From Bidens hawaiensis (taxonomy: Eukaryota > Streptophyta > Magnoliopsida > Asterales > Asteraceae), in the NCBI GenBank assembly GCA_021521415.1, contig JAIQDT010000833.1:620001-684000 (forward strand): 64,000 nt of DNA. The letters are read 5' to 3'. Below, one piece after another: positions 42,953 through 55,328 of the stretch. A model generated the notes under the pieces. It saw only the letters and a list, made by a program, of their open reading frames with translations. It had not been told where the DNA came from and did no database searches. Numbering within the stretch: the first letter of the stretch is position 1; every line of letters starts with the position of its first letter. The position numbers and the translations under genes were made by a program.

Positions 42953-44920
42953 TGTAACACCCACAAAATTTTGATCCAAATTTGACAAATTTATAAAATA
43001 AAAGGACTAAAAATATTTATGAGAAAAGGTAATGAGAAAAAGTATGATAAAGGAAAGAAAACATGTTATGTTAAAGAATAAGGAAACTCCATCCCACATG
43101 AAAGGTGAGAAAGAAATAAAAACACTTTATAAGGAAGGAGTTTTCCATGGTAATGTTCTTATGAGACTAACCACCCTCACTAGTCCTAGCGGAAGGTGCG
43201 AAGCACCCAACGGACTTGGACTCGGGCGATGGGCGTAATGTGGCGTTTTGATGGCGCACTTGGCACTTCGTACACTCGCATCTTTATTATTTTTGAACTG
43301 TGGAAGATAAACCAAGAAGTGACAAGTTAACAAAGTCCAAGGATGCAGTTTCCCATGAGTTTAGAAAAAGGGACGTCGCGCTACGCGATGGTCAAGAAGG
43401 AAGGGGTTATCTCGCTACGCGATGACCCGGTTAAGTAACCGGATCAATCACGTGTCCACACATGGCAATCTCTGGTGGATTGCAGCGTCGCGCTACGCGA
43501 TGGCTAGGGGAAAACCCCATCGCGCTACGCGATGGTGGTCAAAACTTTGCCTATAAAAGGGGGCTACGGGTTTGAAGTATTCTCATCCCAAAAACACCTT
43601 TCTTTACACATACATAACCTAGGGAGGCGTTTCCGATGATCGTGAGGTTTTGAGATTCTGATTTCTCGTAAAACGTGCATGAATTGAAGTTCTGACGCTC
43701 CGTCGAGTGGTTAAGCGAGTTTGAAACAAGGTTATGACGGTTTAAGTAGAAGTGCTACTTGTACAAGGCTTAGGCAAATCAAAATACCCGCGTAAGGTAG
43801 GGATTCTGCTTAAGTTATTATTATTTTATATAGCTTAGACCCTAGTCAAGGGTATAGTCTATACCTTGATCAAGTAAGTAAGTGAAATATAAGCTTTCAT
43901 AAGATAAGATTATTGATGAAATGTTGCCCTTTATTTTTATAAAGATATTACTTATGAAAGAAGAAACTTGATATATACGTTTCTTCATGATGAAGAAACG
44001 TAGCATATAAATGTTTTACAAAATGAAATGAATATCAAGGTAAAGGTTATGCAAATAGGCTTAAGGTCTATAGCTAGATTGTAGATCTAGCTATTTATAG
44101 AATGTTATTCTCGTACTATAGGTCCGAGATAAAGATCAGACATCTGTTGGTGAGAAATCTTGAAATCAACAAAAGGTGAATACGTCCAAACCTTTTTATA
44201 GTGTGAAATGTTTTATGACGTGAATACGTCTATGTACTATATATTTTGAAAAGATATTTACCTTTTGAAACTATGGACTGTTATCCATATGTAAAAGAGT
44301 TATGGAAATATTTGCATGAGGGTTGGTTCAAATCCTCTAAAACGTTTTGATACAAGGTAGTACTAAACACTCAGACTAAAATACACATGTGTCTGGATCC
44401 TTACATATATGTACTGTAGTGGGCACACTATAGACATACTGACCATGAGGCAAGTGACTATCTCTAGGGCGAGTGAAGTCCGATTATGTGGTTTGTGCGT
44501 ATGTTTAGTTCCGATGAGATGGGATTGAGACCCACTGAGTCGTTGAACACTATTGGTGTTGTGTCATTACGAATTATGAAAATATTTTATTGAATAAGCG
44601 TATTCACCAGCATATAGCTGACGTATTTTGAAACTGTTTTCAGGTAACCAGGAGTAAGGAATAGTAATGGATATGCCAGTGGAGATAGAAGAACACTAGC
44701 CATAGTTTACAGCTGGTGGCTCAGCTAATTATGTAATGAAGCATATATGTTAAACTTGTTCTTAAACAAGAAATTTTGTAAAACGATCAAGGGTGTTTAA
44801 ATCCCTTAATTATGAAATTAAATATTTTAAATTAACATTTTCCGCTGCAAACTTTGATAAATTGACAAAAGTGTTATCAACTGTGAGTCACACGTCTAGG
44901 CTCGAAGGCGGGATGTGACA
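42953..44920 (+). mobile_element. Solo LTR, family 2, 1968 bp
   Basis: It begins TGTAACACCCAC and ends GGGATGTGACA, with a perfect TSD TTATT (42948-42952, 44921-44925). It is close to the LTRs of the gypsy element at 17809-28657 but has its own deletions in the U3 (about 43270-43340). Palindromes lie at 43375-43535 and TATAAAA at 43552. No internal domain remains. Confidence 0.93.
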
Positions 44921-44937
44921 TTATTGTAGATTATTTA

Positions 44938-45622
44938 GGTAGTGTTTGATATAAAGTAATGAGACAGAATGAAATGAATTATTCCAAAGCAATAAAACAT
45001 GTTTGGTTGTCATTCATTAATGAAATGAATCATTCCTAAGGAATGAAATTCCTTCGATATTAGTGATGAGCTTGGTACCGTACCGGTACCGAAAATACTG
45101 ATCCCGATAAACACAAATTCTTGGTACCGGTACCCGAACGATACCGGTATTGAAGGTAAAATTCGGGAAATACCGGTACCGTACCGTATCATACCGGTAC
45201 CGGTACCGTACTGATCCCGAAACTCAAAACTTTAGTACCGATTCGGTACCAAATCGGTGCTGATTTCGGTACTGGTACCGAATTTGCTCATCCCTATTCC
45301 ATATATAGCATTTTGCATTCCTTAGTAAAATGTGTTTTATCTTTCATTCCATCAAGGAATTGAATGAAAAATTATTAATAATTATTATTATTTTATTATA
45401 GTATAACTATTATTAAATTATAATTATTATATCGTATTGTGTTATTACCGTTCCATTAACTGATAAAAATATATGTGTGTATAGTTTACTATTTAATAAA
45501 AAAAATAATAAAATGATTATTCATTTCATTCCTATGTGGTAACCAAAAAAAATAATAGAATGTAATAATGCGTTTCATTTCTTTGTCCATTCCTCATTTA
45601 TTTCATTAGCTCATACCAAACA
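44938..45622. mobile_element. MITE related to the palindrome arms, interrupted
   Basis: The left end GGTAGTGTTTGATATAAAG matches the GGTAGCGTTTGGTAT ends of the element at 12177. On the right, CATTAGCTCATACCAAAC pairs with it, though the terminal bases are lost. GAATGAAATGAATCATTCC-type subterminal repeats occur at both ends. A second small element sits inside at about 45064-45296. Confidence 0.6.
45064..45296. mobile_element. Small GGTACC-rich TIR element nested in MITE
   Basis: The ends GTGATGAGC(TT)GGTACC and GGTACCGAATTTGCTCATCCC are inverted, with TA on each side. The interior is almost entirely repeats of the self-complementary GGTACCG, so it can fold extensively. Non-coding. Confidence 0.6.
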
Positions 45623-45625
45623 AAA

Positions 45626-46419
45626 ATATGTTTTATATAATTCATTACTTATCATGGCTATTATCTTTTAGTGGTGATAAAACTCTTGCTTTTATCATGC
45701 TTTAAAGAAAGCCGGATAATTTTTCATTGTTGATGTCTATGTTCGGATTTAGAGATTGATGATCAAATATGATTGAATGACAAAATTATATCACTTCGGA
45801 ATATTGTATTAAATAACAACTTCTCTTTATTTATTACATTATATAACTTCAAAACCCACAAATAATGACAAAAGGATAATATGTGTTGATCCCTATCGTC
45901 AAAAATAGATTTCGACCAAATTAATCTCCCATTTGTGAAGCAAACCATGAGTGTATTTCGTATACATTTGTTAGGTTCTTTGATTCTATAAGTTTGTCTT
46001 GTTTAAATTGCACGAGAATGCCTTTTTACTTTATATCAAAAATAGAGATTTAAATAATAGATAACCTTCATCAATAAACATTGCATAAGATAAATCATGC
46101 TTACTTAAACTGAGCATGAATTTCATTTGTATTTGAGTGTAAAAGCGAAGGTTGGGAACCTACTGGTTTGACCCGAACTAAAGACGAGGCTACAGTTCGG
46201 AAAAACCTAAGTTTGTTGGGGTGGTGTTTCATATACACCCAAATTACTTAAATATGCTCCAATCAATCATATAGTGTTCCATCACACACATATATTTTTC
46301 AATTTCGGGTTCTATAACCTATTGCAGCATCTTGATTTCATCAAAAGGCTAAAGTAAAATAGTGCACGGAGGCGGACGAAAATTCAAATTTTTTTTATGG
46401 CATCGTAAATCAAAAGAGA
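45626..46419. other. Spacer before LINE fragment
   Basis: No supported gene. The last part may include an unrecognisable LINE 5' region, but no endonuclease motif is visible. Confidence 0.45.
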
Positions 46420-49193
46420 AGACAACTATCGATTCATGCTATAAAAAAGATGGGGCGTGAATTAACAATTCGGAAGACATAAAAGAAGTTTTCAACGAAT
46501 ATTACAAGAAAAAATTTAAACGAGTACATTAATTCTAGAAGTCAATTTTTCAAATCTTTATCAAAGTAAGAGTCGAGATCTTTGGAAACAGGGTTTACTT
46601 TTGAAGAAATAAAAGATGTTGTGTGGTCGTGTGGAGGTCAGAAATCTCTGGGTCCGGATGGTTTTTCTTTCGGATTTGTTAAATGGGAATATATTAAAGA
46701 TGACATCTACAAGTTTGCTTCAGATTTTTCGGACAAGTAGCATTCCTATCGGGTGCAACTCTTCTTATATCACCTTGACTCCCAATTTGTCTAGTCATTT
46801 GATTGTGGAGGAATTTTGGCCAATTAGTTTGACAAATTTACGATACAAAATTATTGCTAAACTATTGATAAATAGGCCGGCTATGGTGATCAACTCTTTC
46901 GTTAGCACTTAACAATCTGCATTTATTAAAGAAAGACAAATCCTAGATGGTTCTCTTTATGGTTAACGAGTTTGTGAACGATTATAATTGAAGGGACGAC
47001 AAGTTACTTTTGTTGAAACTTGACTTCACTAAGGCATATGATTCAATTAATTGAGAACACTTTTTTCTATCATGTCTTTTCTTGGGTTTGGAGGTAAGTG
47101 GATGTCTTGAATTAGAGCTTGTTTGTATTATGTTAGATCTTCTATTTTGATTAACAGAAGCCCGACTGAGGAATTTCAAATTGAGAGGGGGCTTCAACAG
47201 GGAGTGTAACACCCCGAAAATTTCTGCTTTAAGATTAAATCAAAAATACCAATTCTCAAAGTTTAGGGACTTAAAATGAAAATTTTGAAGTTTCAAACCA
47301 TCGCGCTACGCGATGGGACAGTCATAAACCCATCGCGATACTTGATGGATCCTCACAAAAATCGATGCTTGGTAATATCGCGCTACGTGATGACCATGTT
47401 AAGTTACCGGTACACATGTCCAACCACATGTCAACACATGGCACGATTTGACAGGCCACACGTCAACACGTGGTAGGTCCTCAGAAATTGCAACATTGCG
47501 TATCGCGACGCCCGTTGTCTGGCTCCATCGAGACACGCAACGGAAGCCAAAATTTGGCTGTAAAGGGGGCCTACGGGTTTGAACTCTCCCCATCCCAAAA
47601 ACACCTTCGCAAACACACCATAGCCTAGTGAATCGTGCCCGATCATTACGACGAACCGACGACCTGTTTTCTCGTAATAAGTGCAAGTAAGAAGCCCCGA
47701 AGTCATGTTGATTTTCCAAGTGTTTCTTTATTCTAATACCAAGATCCCACCAACAAGTTGCCACTCTTTTTCTTAATATTATTATTTTCGAGTGTCCGCA
47801 CTAAGATAGGAACTACGTTTTAGTTATTTTAAGTTACATTATAAATAACTTGAACTCAGTCAAGGCTATGGCCTCTAACTTTGAAAAGATTATTAAACAT
47901 TTATAAAAGATTTTCATAACGTTACTTCTTGAAGAAGTAATGTTAGCAAAGGTATATTCTGACGGTCATGTAGTAATTGGAAAGGGGAATATCACTAGTA
48001 GTGAGTTTCTTGCTAAATGAAAGTAATTCATATAAATCTCAATCAACTGTGGGACCCATTTAATTACATGGAGAAACTATCAAACATGTTAGAACCTATT
48101 AGGCCAAAGCATGCTATTTTAAACGTCGTGTAAATCCAAGTGTATTTTCCAAATGATTTCAAAGACAAAGCTAAGAACTTTATCAAGGTTAAACTAGACC
48201 TAAGGTCTGTAGCTTAATCAAGAAACGCCATCCAGATATTTATACAAACCTATTTATTTATAGGTTAACATCATTCATATCCAGAAGGTTTTCAAACAAA
48301 CACTGATAGTACAGGTGAATACGTTAAACCTTTAAAAACAGTCAAAACAGATTTATACTTTATAAGATAAACGGGTTGTTTGTCTTAAAGAGTCAGTCAA
48401 ACATTTACATGAGATTACGTGATCTCTAAAACTTTATAATACAAGATAGAAAATAAAAGCAACTCGGACCGATTACACATGTGTCTGAATCCAAACATAA
48501 CTGTACGTGCAGTCATAACTAGTTCTCCAAACAGGGGCTACGTGGCTCGGACTCGGAGAACTCTTGAATTGTGTGTGTATGGCAATGGTACAAGTCCAGG
48601 AAATAAAAGACGTTTCCGCTGAGCTTGTACAAAAAACTATATTTGTATGATAACATTAGCTTAAATATTTTTAGATTCAAACGTTTCACCAGCATATAAA
48701 TAACGTATTTTTCCCCCACATTTCATGTAACTACGTTTCATAAGTAAATAGCAAGGATTAGAGACATCATCGAGATAGAAGCTCACGTTGCAAGATGGTT
48801 CAGTTTTGATGATGAATCTTTGTAATATAATAAAACAATATTTGTAAACGAATACTCAGGTGTTTAATTCCCGAGTAAAATTTCAATGTAAATTAATAAT
48901 TTAAAAACTTAAAGTCTTCTGCTAAAATTAACCCACAACTCTGATACATTTAGAAAACATGTACCAACTGTTAGTCACACTTTTAGGTCATAAGTCGGGG
49001 TGTGACAGGAAGACCCTCTTTCCCTTTTTTAATTTATCATTGCAATGGAATGGTTACATGTGGCGATTGAAGATATTATTCAAGTGGGGTTATTTGAAGG
49101 GGCTAAGATTGGGAGAGGTAATATGTATATTTCTCACCTTTTTTATGCTGATGATGTAACATTTTGGATTTTTCAAAACCGTATTCGTTTGCG
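46420..49193 (+). pseudogene. L1-type LINE reverse transcriptase fragment, interrupted
   Basis: Homology lies at about 46590-47204 and 49008-49193; the middle is a solo LTR. The blocks appear in L1 order: a F-E-E-I-K-x-V-V-W segment ending SLGPDGFSFGFVK (46591-46685), FWPISLTNLRYKIIAKLL (about 46813), the QSAFIKERQILDG block (about 46914), LDFTKAYDSIN (about 47021), then RGLQQG at the LTR edge. After the LTR come WLHVAIEDII and the catalytic FYADDV (about 49139). Many stops and frame changes mark it as an old dead copy. It ends where the next gypsy LTR appears to start (49194). No endonuclease domain is seen. Confidence 0.85.
47205..49007 (+). mobile_element. Solo LTR, family 3 (gypsy-like), 1803 bp, inside LINE RT
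   Basis: It begins TGTAACACCCCG and ends GGGGTGTGACA. The flanks GGGAG (47200-47204) and GGAAG (49008-49012) fit a 5-bp TSD with one change. It shares general layout with family 2: weak ATCGCGCTACGCGAT-type repeats at 47300-47400, a CATCCCAAAAACACC leader, and a degraded TATA (CTGTAAAGG, about 47559). It is distinct in sequence. It lies exactly in the codons of the LINE's R-G-L-Q-Q-G / D-P-L-S-P motif. Confidence 0.85.
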
Positions 49194-49978
49194 TGTAACT
49201 CGACCGGAAAATAATATAGATCTTTATTATTAGTTTAAAATCAAGTATTTATAAAATTTTAAGTTTCTAATATTCATTTTTGGCCCTTTGCTTTTTCCAT
49301 GTTGCTTAATTCTTGTTTTAATCATAGAATGTTCAATATTTGACCAATTTAGAAACTACAAGGTCCATATGTGTCAAATTTCAAACTCCAACCCATGGGA
49401 CTCTGGAGCGCTGCTCGGTGGCACCCATAGGGGCTGGCCACGAGACGCTATGAGTTATCTGGGCAGAATCCTTGGTCCGATCTCGTTTTCTAGCTCGTTT
49501 ATGGTATAAAATCGATTATATTAGGTATGTTTGAGAGAAGTAAGGATCAAGTAATCATAATATAACTAAAATACAAGTTCCAATTTGTTTTCCCCTGCCC
49601 AAGATCAGATCTTTATGAATAAATCGATAGTTCTTTCCTTTAAATCGCATATACTTGCTTAAACGAGTAAAAAGCCCATAAATAGTTTGTTTTTGTAATC
49701 TCTATATAAACAACCCTTAATCTCTTGCCATAACACTTTACACAAACCCTAGAGGTGCCTTCTCATCCGTCCTACCTCTGTTCGTCACCATCTTCTTCAG
49801 TTTTTGAATATCCGTTGAAGATACAAGACTTGTTCGTTGACTTTGCTTGCTTTAGGAACTTTGACTCTTTATTTCTCTTGATCCTTTCACTTTCCGGGTA
49901 AGTTGTAAACATAGGAATCGTTCATATATATTCCCTAGTCAATAACCTTCAATCAATTTTGATGGTTGAAGGGTGTTG

Positions 49979-50397
49979 TGTAGGTTCCCAGCCGGATCAA
50001 CACAGGATTATCTCATAACACGAGGGTGCAGAATCCCCTACGTATACGATACGAGTATTTAATCGAGAGACACGTAAAGAAACACGTAACACGTAGGACA
50101 AAGGTTACTTGTAATTAGATGTTAATGCCAATAACACCAAAACCCTGCCGCGACTTACAAAACGAACACCCAAAAAACCTCAAAAAACCCCCTGTAACTA
50201 ACGGCGCAAGTTAGGTTTAAATAATACGAAAACTTCGCCTAACACCCTAGGCGAAGTTGTCCCTAACTTCGCCAGAACAGAAGTTCGCCAAAACTAGAAA
50301 ACCAAACTAACTGGTTCATAAAAACAAAACAAGCATCGTAACGATTACAGACACGATAGACTCGAGACGAATGAACTACTGGCATAATGCACCAACA
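49979..50397 (-). repeat. 3' LTR of copia element
   Basis: It contains an 11-bp perfect stem AACTTCGCCTA/TAGGCGAAGTT at about 50231-50258. Differences from the 5' LTR are mostly transitions. Confidence 0.93.
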
Positions 50398-50412
50398 GAC
50401 TCCCCGTTGGCA
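50398..50412 (-). promoter_or_regulatory. Polypurine tract region of copia element
   Basis: On the minus strand ACGGGGAGTC lies against the 3' LTR. It is a short purine run in the expected place. Confidence 0.55.
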
Positions 50413-50475
50413 GTAGCTTCATTTCTCTTACATCTTCGTCTCGTCTTGTAATCCAAAAATCCGTACCTTCCATCT

Positions 50476-53468
50476 TCAAGCATGTACACCTTGTCTCACA
50501 CAAACTGAGACCACCCTTTGATATTTCTTCGCTTCATCTTTCCAAGCAGGAATATAAAAAATTTTCTTTTCGTTTAGTACCTGCAAATCAGCTTGAGACA
50601 AATTAACCAAGTGCATAGGATCATACACCCTTAAGATCTCCTGTTCATCTTGATCTTCCATCACGGCTTCAGCAGTTTGGCAATCAACATACCATCATTT
50701 AAGATCTTTCAACACATCTTGAGGCATAGTTTTCATTGGGACCTCTTCCATGCATCTAATCGGTTTTGTACTTCATCACCATCCAGGGCTTGCCATCAGC
50801 CCGCATTCCTCGTTCTGTATCTTCAATCAACTTCCTCTTTTGAGGCTTCAACAACTCAAACTTTTTCTCCTTAACAACTTCACTCCACACTATTTTACCA
50901 ACCCAACTTGCAAAATTGTCCGCACTCCTATTAATCAACCTTAAACTAGCCAAGTCCTTCACCTCACACTCAGGTAACATATTGAACGATCTCAACTTCT
51001 TAGCAAAATACTGAATCCCATCATATCTTTTCTCCACAAACACTTTTAGCTGATCATCATACAACCAACAGATAATACCTTTTTTCGATTCAACATACCC
51101 CTTGATATTATAACTCTTCTTGAACATCGTAGGTACCACTGGCTTCTTTTTCTTGATAAACCAATGAGCACATTCTTCTTTCCACCTTGGTTGTTCCTCC
51201 CACTCAGAATCACCCGACACATTATCATCTTGACCCACACGTTCTTGACCAGCACTTGGAATATCATGTTCAACACTATCATCAGGTATCTCACCTTCCT
51301 CTAAGCCACTGTCAATCTCAATTTGTTCACCAAGCTTTTCAATCTCACTAAGAGGCGACACATCTTCATCCATATCATCCTCATCATCCATCAAAACTGT
51401 CTCACCACTTGCACTGCCAGATGGATCAGTAGCCTCATCATCCACCACAACCGTCTCACCACTTGCACTGCCAGATGGATCAGTAGACTCCCCCTGAGAT
51501 GTGGAAGCTCCAAGAGTAGTATGTTCAGTTCTTGGTAGCTTACCACCTGCATCTTTCAAAGCATTTGGATCATCATCTCTGTCCTCTCTCCTCTTGGTTC
51601 TCAACTCATTCCCTTTGCAACTGGTCTCCCCATGAGATGCTAAGAATTGTTTAAGCGTATCAAAAAGTTTACCATGTTCAATAAGAAGAGATGACTGAAT
51701 TTGGTTCTCAGCCACTAGCCGTTGAATAGCTTGTGTCTGAATGAGATTAATTCTTGACTGGTCAGCCACTACACGTTCTAGAGCCGCTATCCGCTCTGAA
51801 TCTGACAATGAAGCATCAAAGGCAAATGACATGTGAGAAATGTCTTGAGCATATGGCGGAGGAATACCCAGAGTCACTGGAATTTCTGATGATGGGGGAA
51901 TTGAAATAGAGGACCTAGTGGTCGCCATCACCGTAGATTCAACAAACATAGACACAACCTCAGACGGAGCAATAGTACGTTGTGGTAGAGATACAATAGC
52001 TGGCATAGACATCACAACCATAGATGGTACGCAAGATGGTGCTGACAAAGCCACCGTTGGAACACTAGATGTTACTGTTAATGGATCGGATGAAGAGGGA
52101 GGCACTATAGACATACCAGATAACTGTGGAGGAGCAAATTGAACAACACTCGAGCTTTCACCAACTCTAGCCCTCTTTGATCTACGGACCAAGACATACA
52201 ACTCCTGTTCATAATCCGACTCACTATCATCCGAATCTTTCCTCCGTTTTCCTTGGATCCTCTCTTGTGTAACCAGAACTCTCTGAGCTTCAATAGCTTC
52301 ATCATCAGAAGAATGAGATAAAGTTTCCTCTGAATCCTCACCAGAGAGATGAGATTTACCAACTGAACTAAAAATCGAGAAAGATGGTACCCCAGACACG
52401 GAAATTGAAGAAACCTGAACTTCCGAGGAAGTACCAAAAATCCCTTGCACTCCTAAAGCAACATCAAGATCTATCGCCTCTGCAGCAGATATAACAGGAT
52501 CTATAACTGGATCATCCAGTAAGGGAGCATCTTGGACAGGATCAACAGGAACTAGAGCAACATGAACCACGGGAGGTGGTTGAGGGATATTAGCTTGTGC
52601 CGGAGCTGGATCAGCAAATCCATCCTCTGGTGGAGCAACATAGTCAGGATTCACAAGATACCCAAACAAAGCTGTGTGTCTTGGACGTCGATCAGGATTA
52701 CTCCGTGCACTCGATGATCTACATTGAGCGAATTCTCTTGTTTACACATTCCACAAAAGAGATAGGACGACGTTGTGGCAGATTAGGAGCAACATGATTA
52801 AGAATCATCTGTAAGAATCTCGGATACATTAAGAAACGCTCCAGATCCGCTGCCCGCCGCTGACGATCAATTTTGTAGAACACCATTTGACTGAAGCTAA
52901 ATGGTTTATTATATGTCAGCGCGGTCATGGCAGATTGCATTGTCGCGCCCATACCATCGGTTCCGGCTTTGCGGCCGGACATGCAAACTATCAATACATG
53001 CATCAAGAAACGCCATCGATGCAATAGAAATCCCTTTCGGTGTTGTGAGTCTTCCAACGGACCAGAGTATCCCATACGAAGAAATGCCCTATTCCTAAAA
53101 GTGGCTGAGTACTCAGTGGGGTCCTGAGTAGTTTCAGCGCCAAACTGTAGAGCCTCCTGTATCTGATTTGCAGAGAACTGTATCACCTGACCATTGACGG
53201 TAGCACGCATCACTGGAGGTTCCACTTGACAATCATATTCCACTGTGTTCCAAAAATCTTCTATATTTGGTAAAAAGATCGGAAGAGTTGTAGTGATAAC
53301 ATAAAAATTCCTTGATCGGATGAGAAACGTGATAATCTCCGAGTAATCATCTACTCCACGAGCATCTGGGTCCAATGTCACGTACATGTTGTGACCCGGA
53401 AAGAATTTTCTCTTATCCCCATCTCCTTCATCACCACCTGTACCACCGGCACCTGCTACAGCTGCCAT
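50476..53468 (-). pseudogene. Extra gene of copia element (env-like position)
   Basis: A first frame of 249 codons runs from ATG 53468 (MAAVAGAGG, good start after AACTTCGC-rich DNA) to 52719. It continues in another frame after a shift near 52720-52740 as a 637-codon frame (52669-50756), and homology-like sequence goes on to about 50476. The N-terminal part is a compact alpha/beta-looking domain with FWNTVEYDC, FLMHVLIVCMSG and RFLMYPRFLQM. It resembles an uncharacterised ORF I recall next to copia pol in Asteraceae. The centre is acidic and Ser/Pro-rich with two TDPSGSASGETV repeats and a coiled coil (ERIAALERVVADQSRINLIQ onward). The C-terminus is basic and mixed. I see no signal peptide or membrane segment, so env function is not supported. 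Confidence 0.7.
51390..51500 (-). repeat. Internal 54-bp duplication in copia extra gene
   Basis: Two copies of a segment encoding TDPSGSASGETV plus an acidic tail (about 51393-51430 and 51440-51485) differ by few bases. It is an in-frame tandem duplication in the acidic linker. Confidence 0.75.
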
Positions 53469-53474
53469 ACCTGC

Positions 53475-55328
53475 AAGGTAAACGGGTTAAGTTAGATAAA
53501 TGTTTAGACAGTTTGTAACTTCGCTTAGCCTGGAGATAGCGAAGTTGGTTTCGGCGAAGTTGTGACCAACATATCTCAAGCAGCGAAGTTGTAGTAACTT
53601 CGCCAAATACGAACATTGCCACATACACAGTGCCGTCATCAAGATCCTTTTCAGTTGCAATTACGGACAATTAAAGGCTAACAACAGGTATATGGAAGTC
53701 CGATTAAGGTCTCGGAGATCCAGACACCACCAACACATTCAAAAACGAAGAGTATGATTGACGTTTTAGGGTAACTCAAAAGACCCGATTAAAAACCTAC
53801 ATTAGGAACTGATTAACCAACAAAACAAGTAAATTATGAATCGATGGACGTCACTGCACCTTATTAGCAGACAAAAACAGATTGTGTGCGGGTTGATTCA
53901 GAGGAGATAAGTTCGTAGAGGGTTTAGAGTGTGTCTGACCAAAAATAGACCAAGTCTGCCATTTATACTGTCTGAAAAACCCAGTGGTGAAGTTATCACA
54001 ACTTTGCCAGTTTACCAACATCGCCTCCCAAGCGAAGTTAATTTTAAAACAATTTGAAAGAAGGAAAAGACCAAGAACGAGTAACCCTAGATTCTATGTT
54101 ATTCACATAAGATAAACGTATAAAATAATATAAAATAAAAATAAGTAAAATAACATTGACGGGATCAAATTTCAGTCTGTAGAGAACCCAACATGTTTAA
54201 GAAAAGATCCGAACATGGAATCATACTAATTAAGAGGCTGTCACAAGGATCCATGTTCAGCATTATTATGACATAGAGAAACAGGTTGAAGGCATGTATA
54301 AAACTTAGCATGATTCTCATTGCTTCAGTGATACGGATTAGGTTCAATTTGGCTCAAAATTTAGATGGACATCACTTAAGGAACTGTGACGCCTCTTATC
54401 TATTCTCAAGGCGTATTTGGCTTTCCCTAGATCACCCCGAGTTGACTTCGACCTATAGTGTCTGATTTAAATAATGTACATTTGAGTCGGCTTCACAATC
54501 CTTACATCTTGCACAAGACTCAGTTGGTGTCTCATCCTTGTTGTTTTAGACTTTGTGAATTTTAAAGGCAATAAGACATAATAATCCCCCACCCCCCCCT
54601 TTTTTTTAAAAGAACTATAACAAACACCTGCAAGTCCCGAATCTGGATCACTGCAGAAGGATAACACAATATACGCGGGGATCAAGACACTAACGGGCTT
54701 GTCTATGACTGGGTAATAACTTTTCTGCCTATCATTCGGAGAGATATGTGTGGAGACATGCACATTTCAAAATGACTCTCCACAGTAAATCGAGCAGATT
54801 TAATTTGTATCACATTAACTTTTACGCACCATGGAAAGCTACCGTACCAAACAATGATTGTTCTAAAGCCTTTTAAGCCTAATAACTTCACCCGTTAGGC
54901 CCACAAAATCAGTTCATCTATCATTTTCCAAAGGTTGGATCAATTTTCAATTTAGCATCAATTTTGAAGCTTCATGAGAAGCTATAGACTGAAAAAGTAT
55001 ATCATTTCCCCAAAAAAAATTTTATATTCAGACGCCCCGATCACTTCTAAGTCTTTAGATAAATGGCTATCCAAAAATTAGTGGATTGGCAAGACCAAAC
55101 ACATACACATACACATATGTGCCCCTCCAACTGAGTGTAACCGATATAATTTTCAGCGAAAGAATACAAACTCATCACAACCGCCCCAGTGGCTTTTAGT
55201 TATTAGGTTAATGGCTAACCTTTGAATCTACACGTAGATACAAGGACCAAACATATTCAAGAACATGTCCTTCAAACTTGAGCGACCGACACAATTCTCA
55301 GCGATAGTGATTTTTTTTTTAAACATGG
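53475..55328. other. Copia 3' non-coding stretch between RNase H and extra gene
   Basis: No supported frame. AACTTCGCC/GGCGAAGTT words cluster at 53518-53605 and 53980-54040, just upstream of the extra gene on its strand. An ACACAT run lies near 55100 and a C8 run near 54590. Confidence 0.6.

Noticed and set aside
49370..49510. GC-richer stretch with GGAGCGCTGCTCGGTGGC, considered as rRNA or a gene fragment
   Set aside because: No match to conserved rRNA motifs that I know; it lies in the U3 part of a gypsy LTR.
50476..53468. Interpretation of the copia extra gene as a viral envelope
   Set aside because: No signal peptide, transmembrane helix or glycosylated ectodomain pattern is visible; only the position is env-like.
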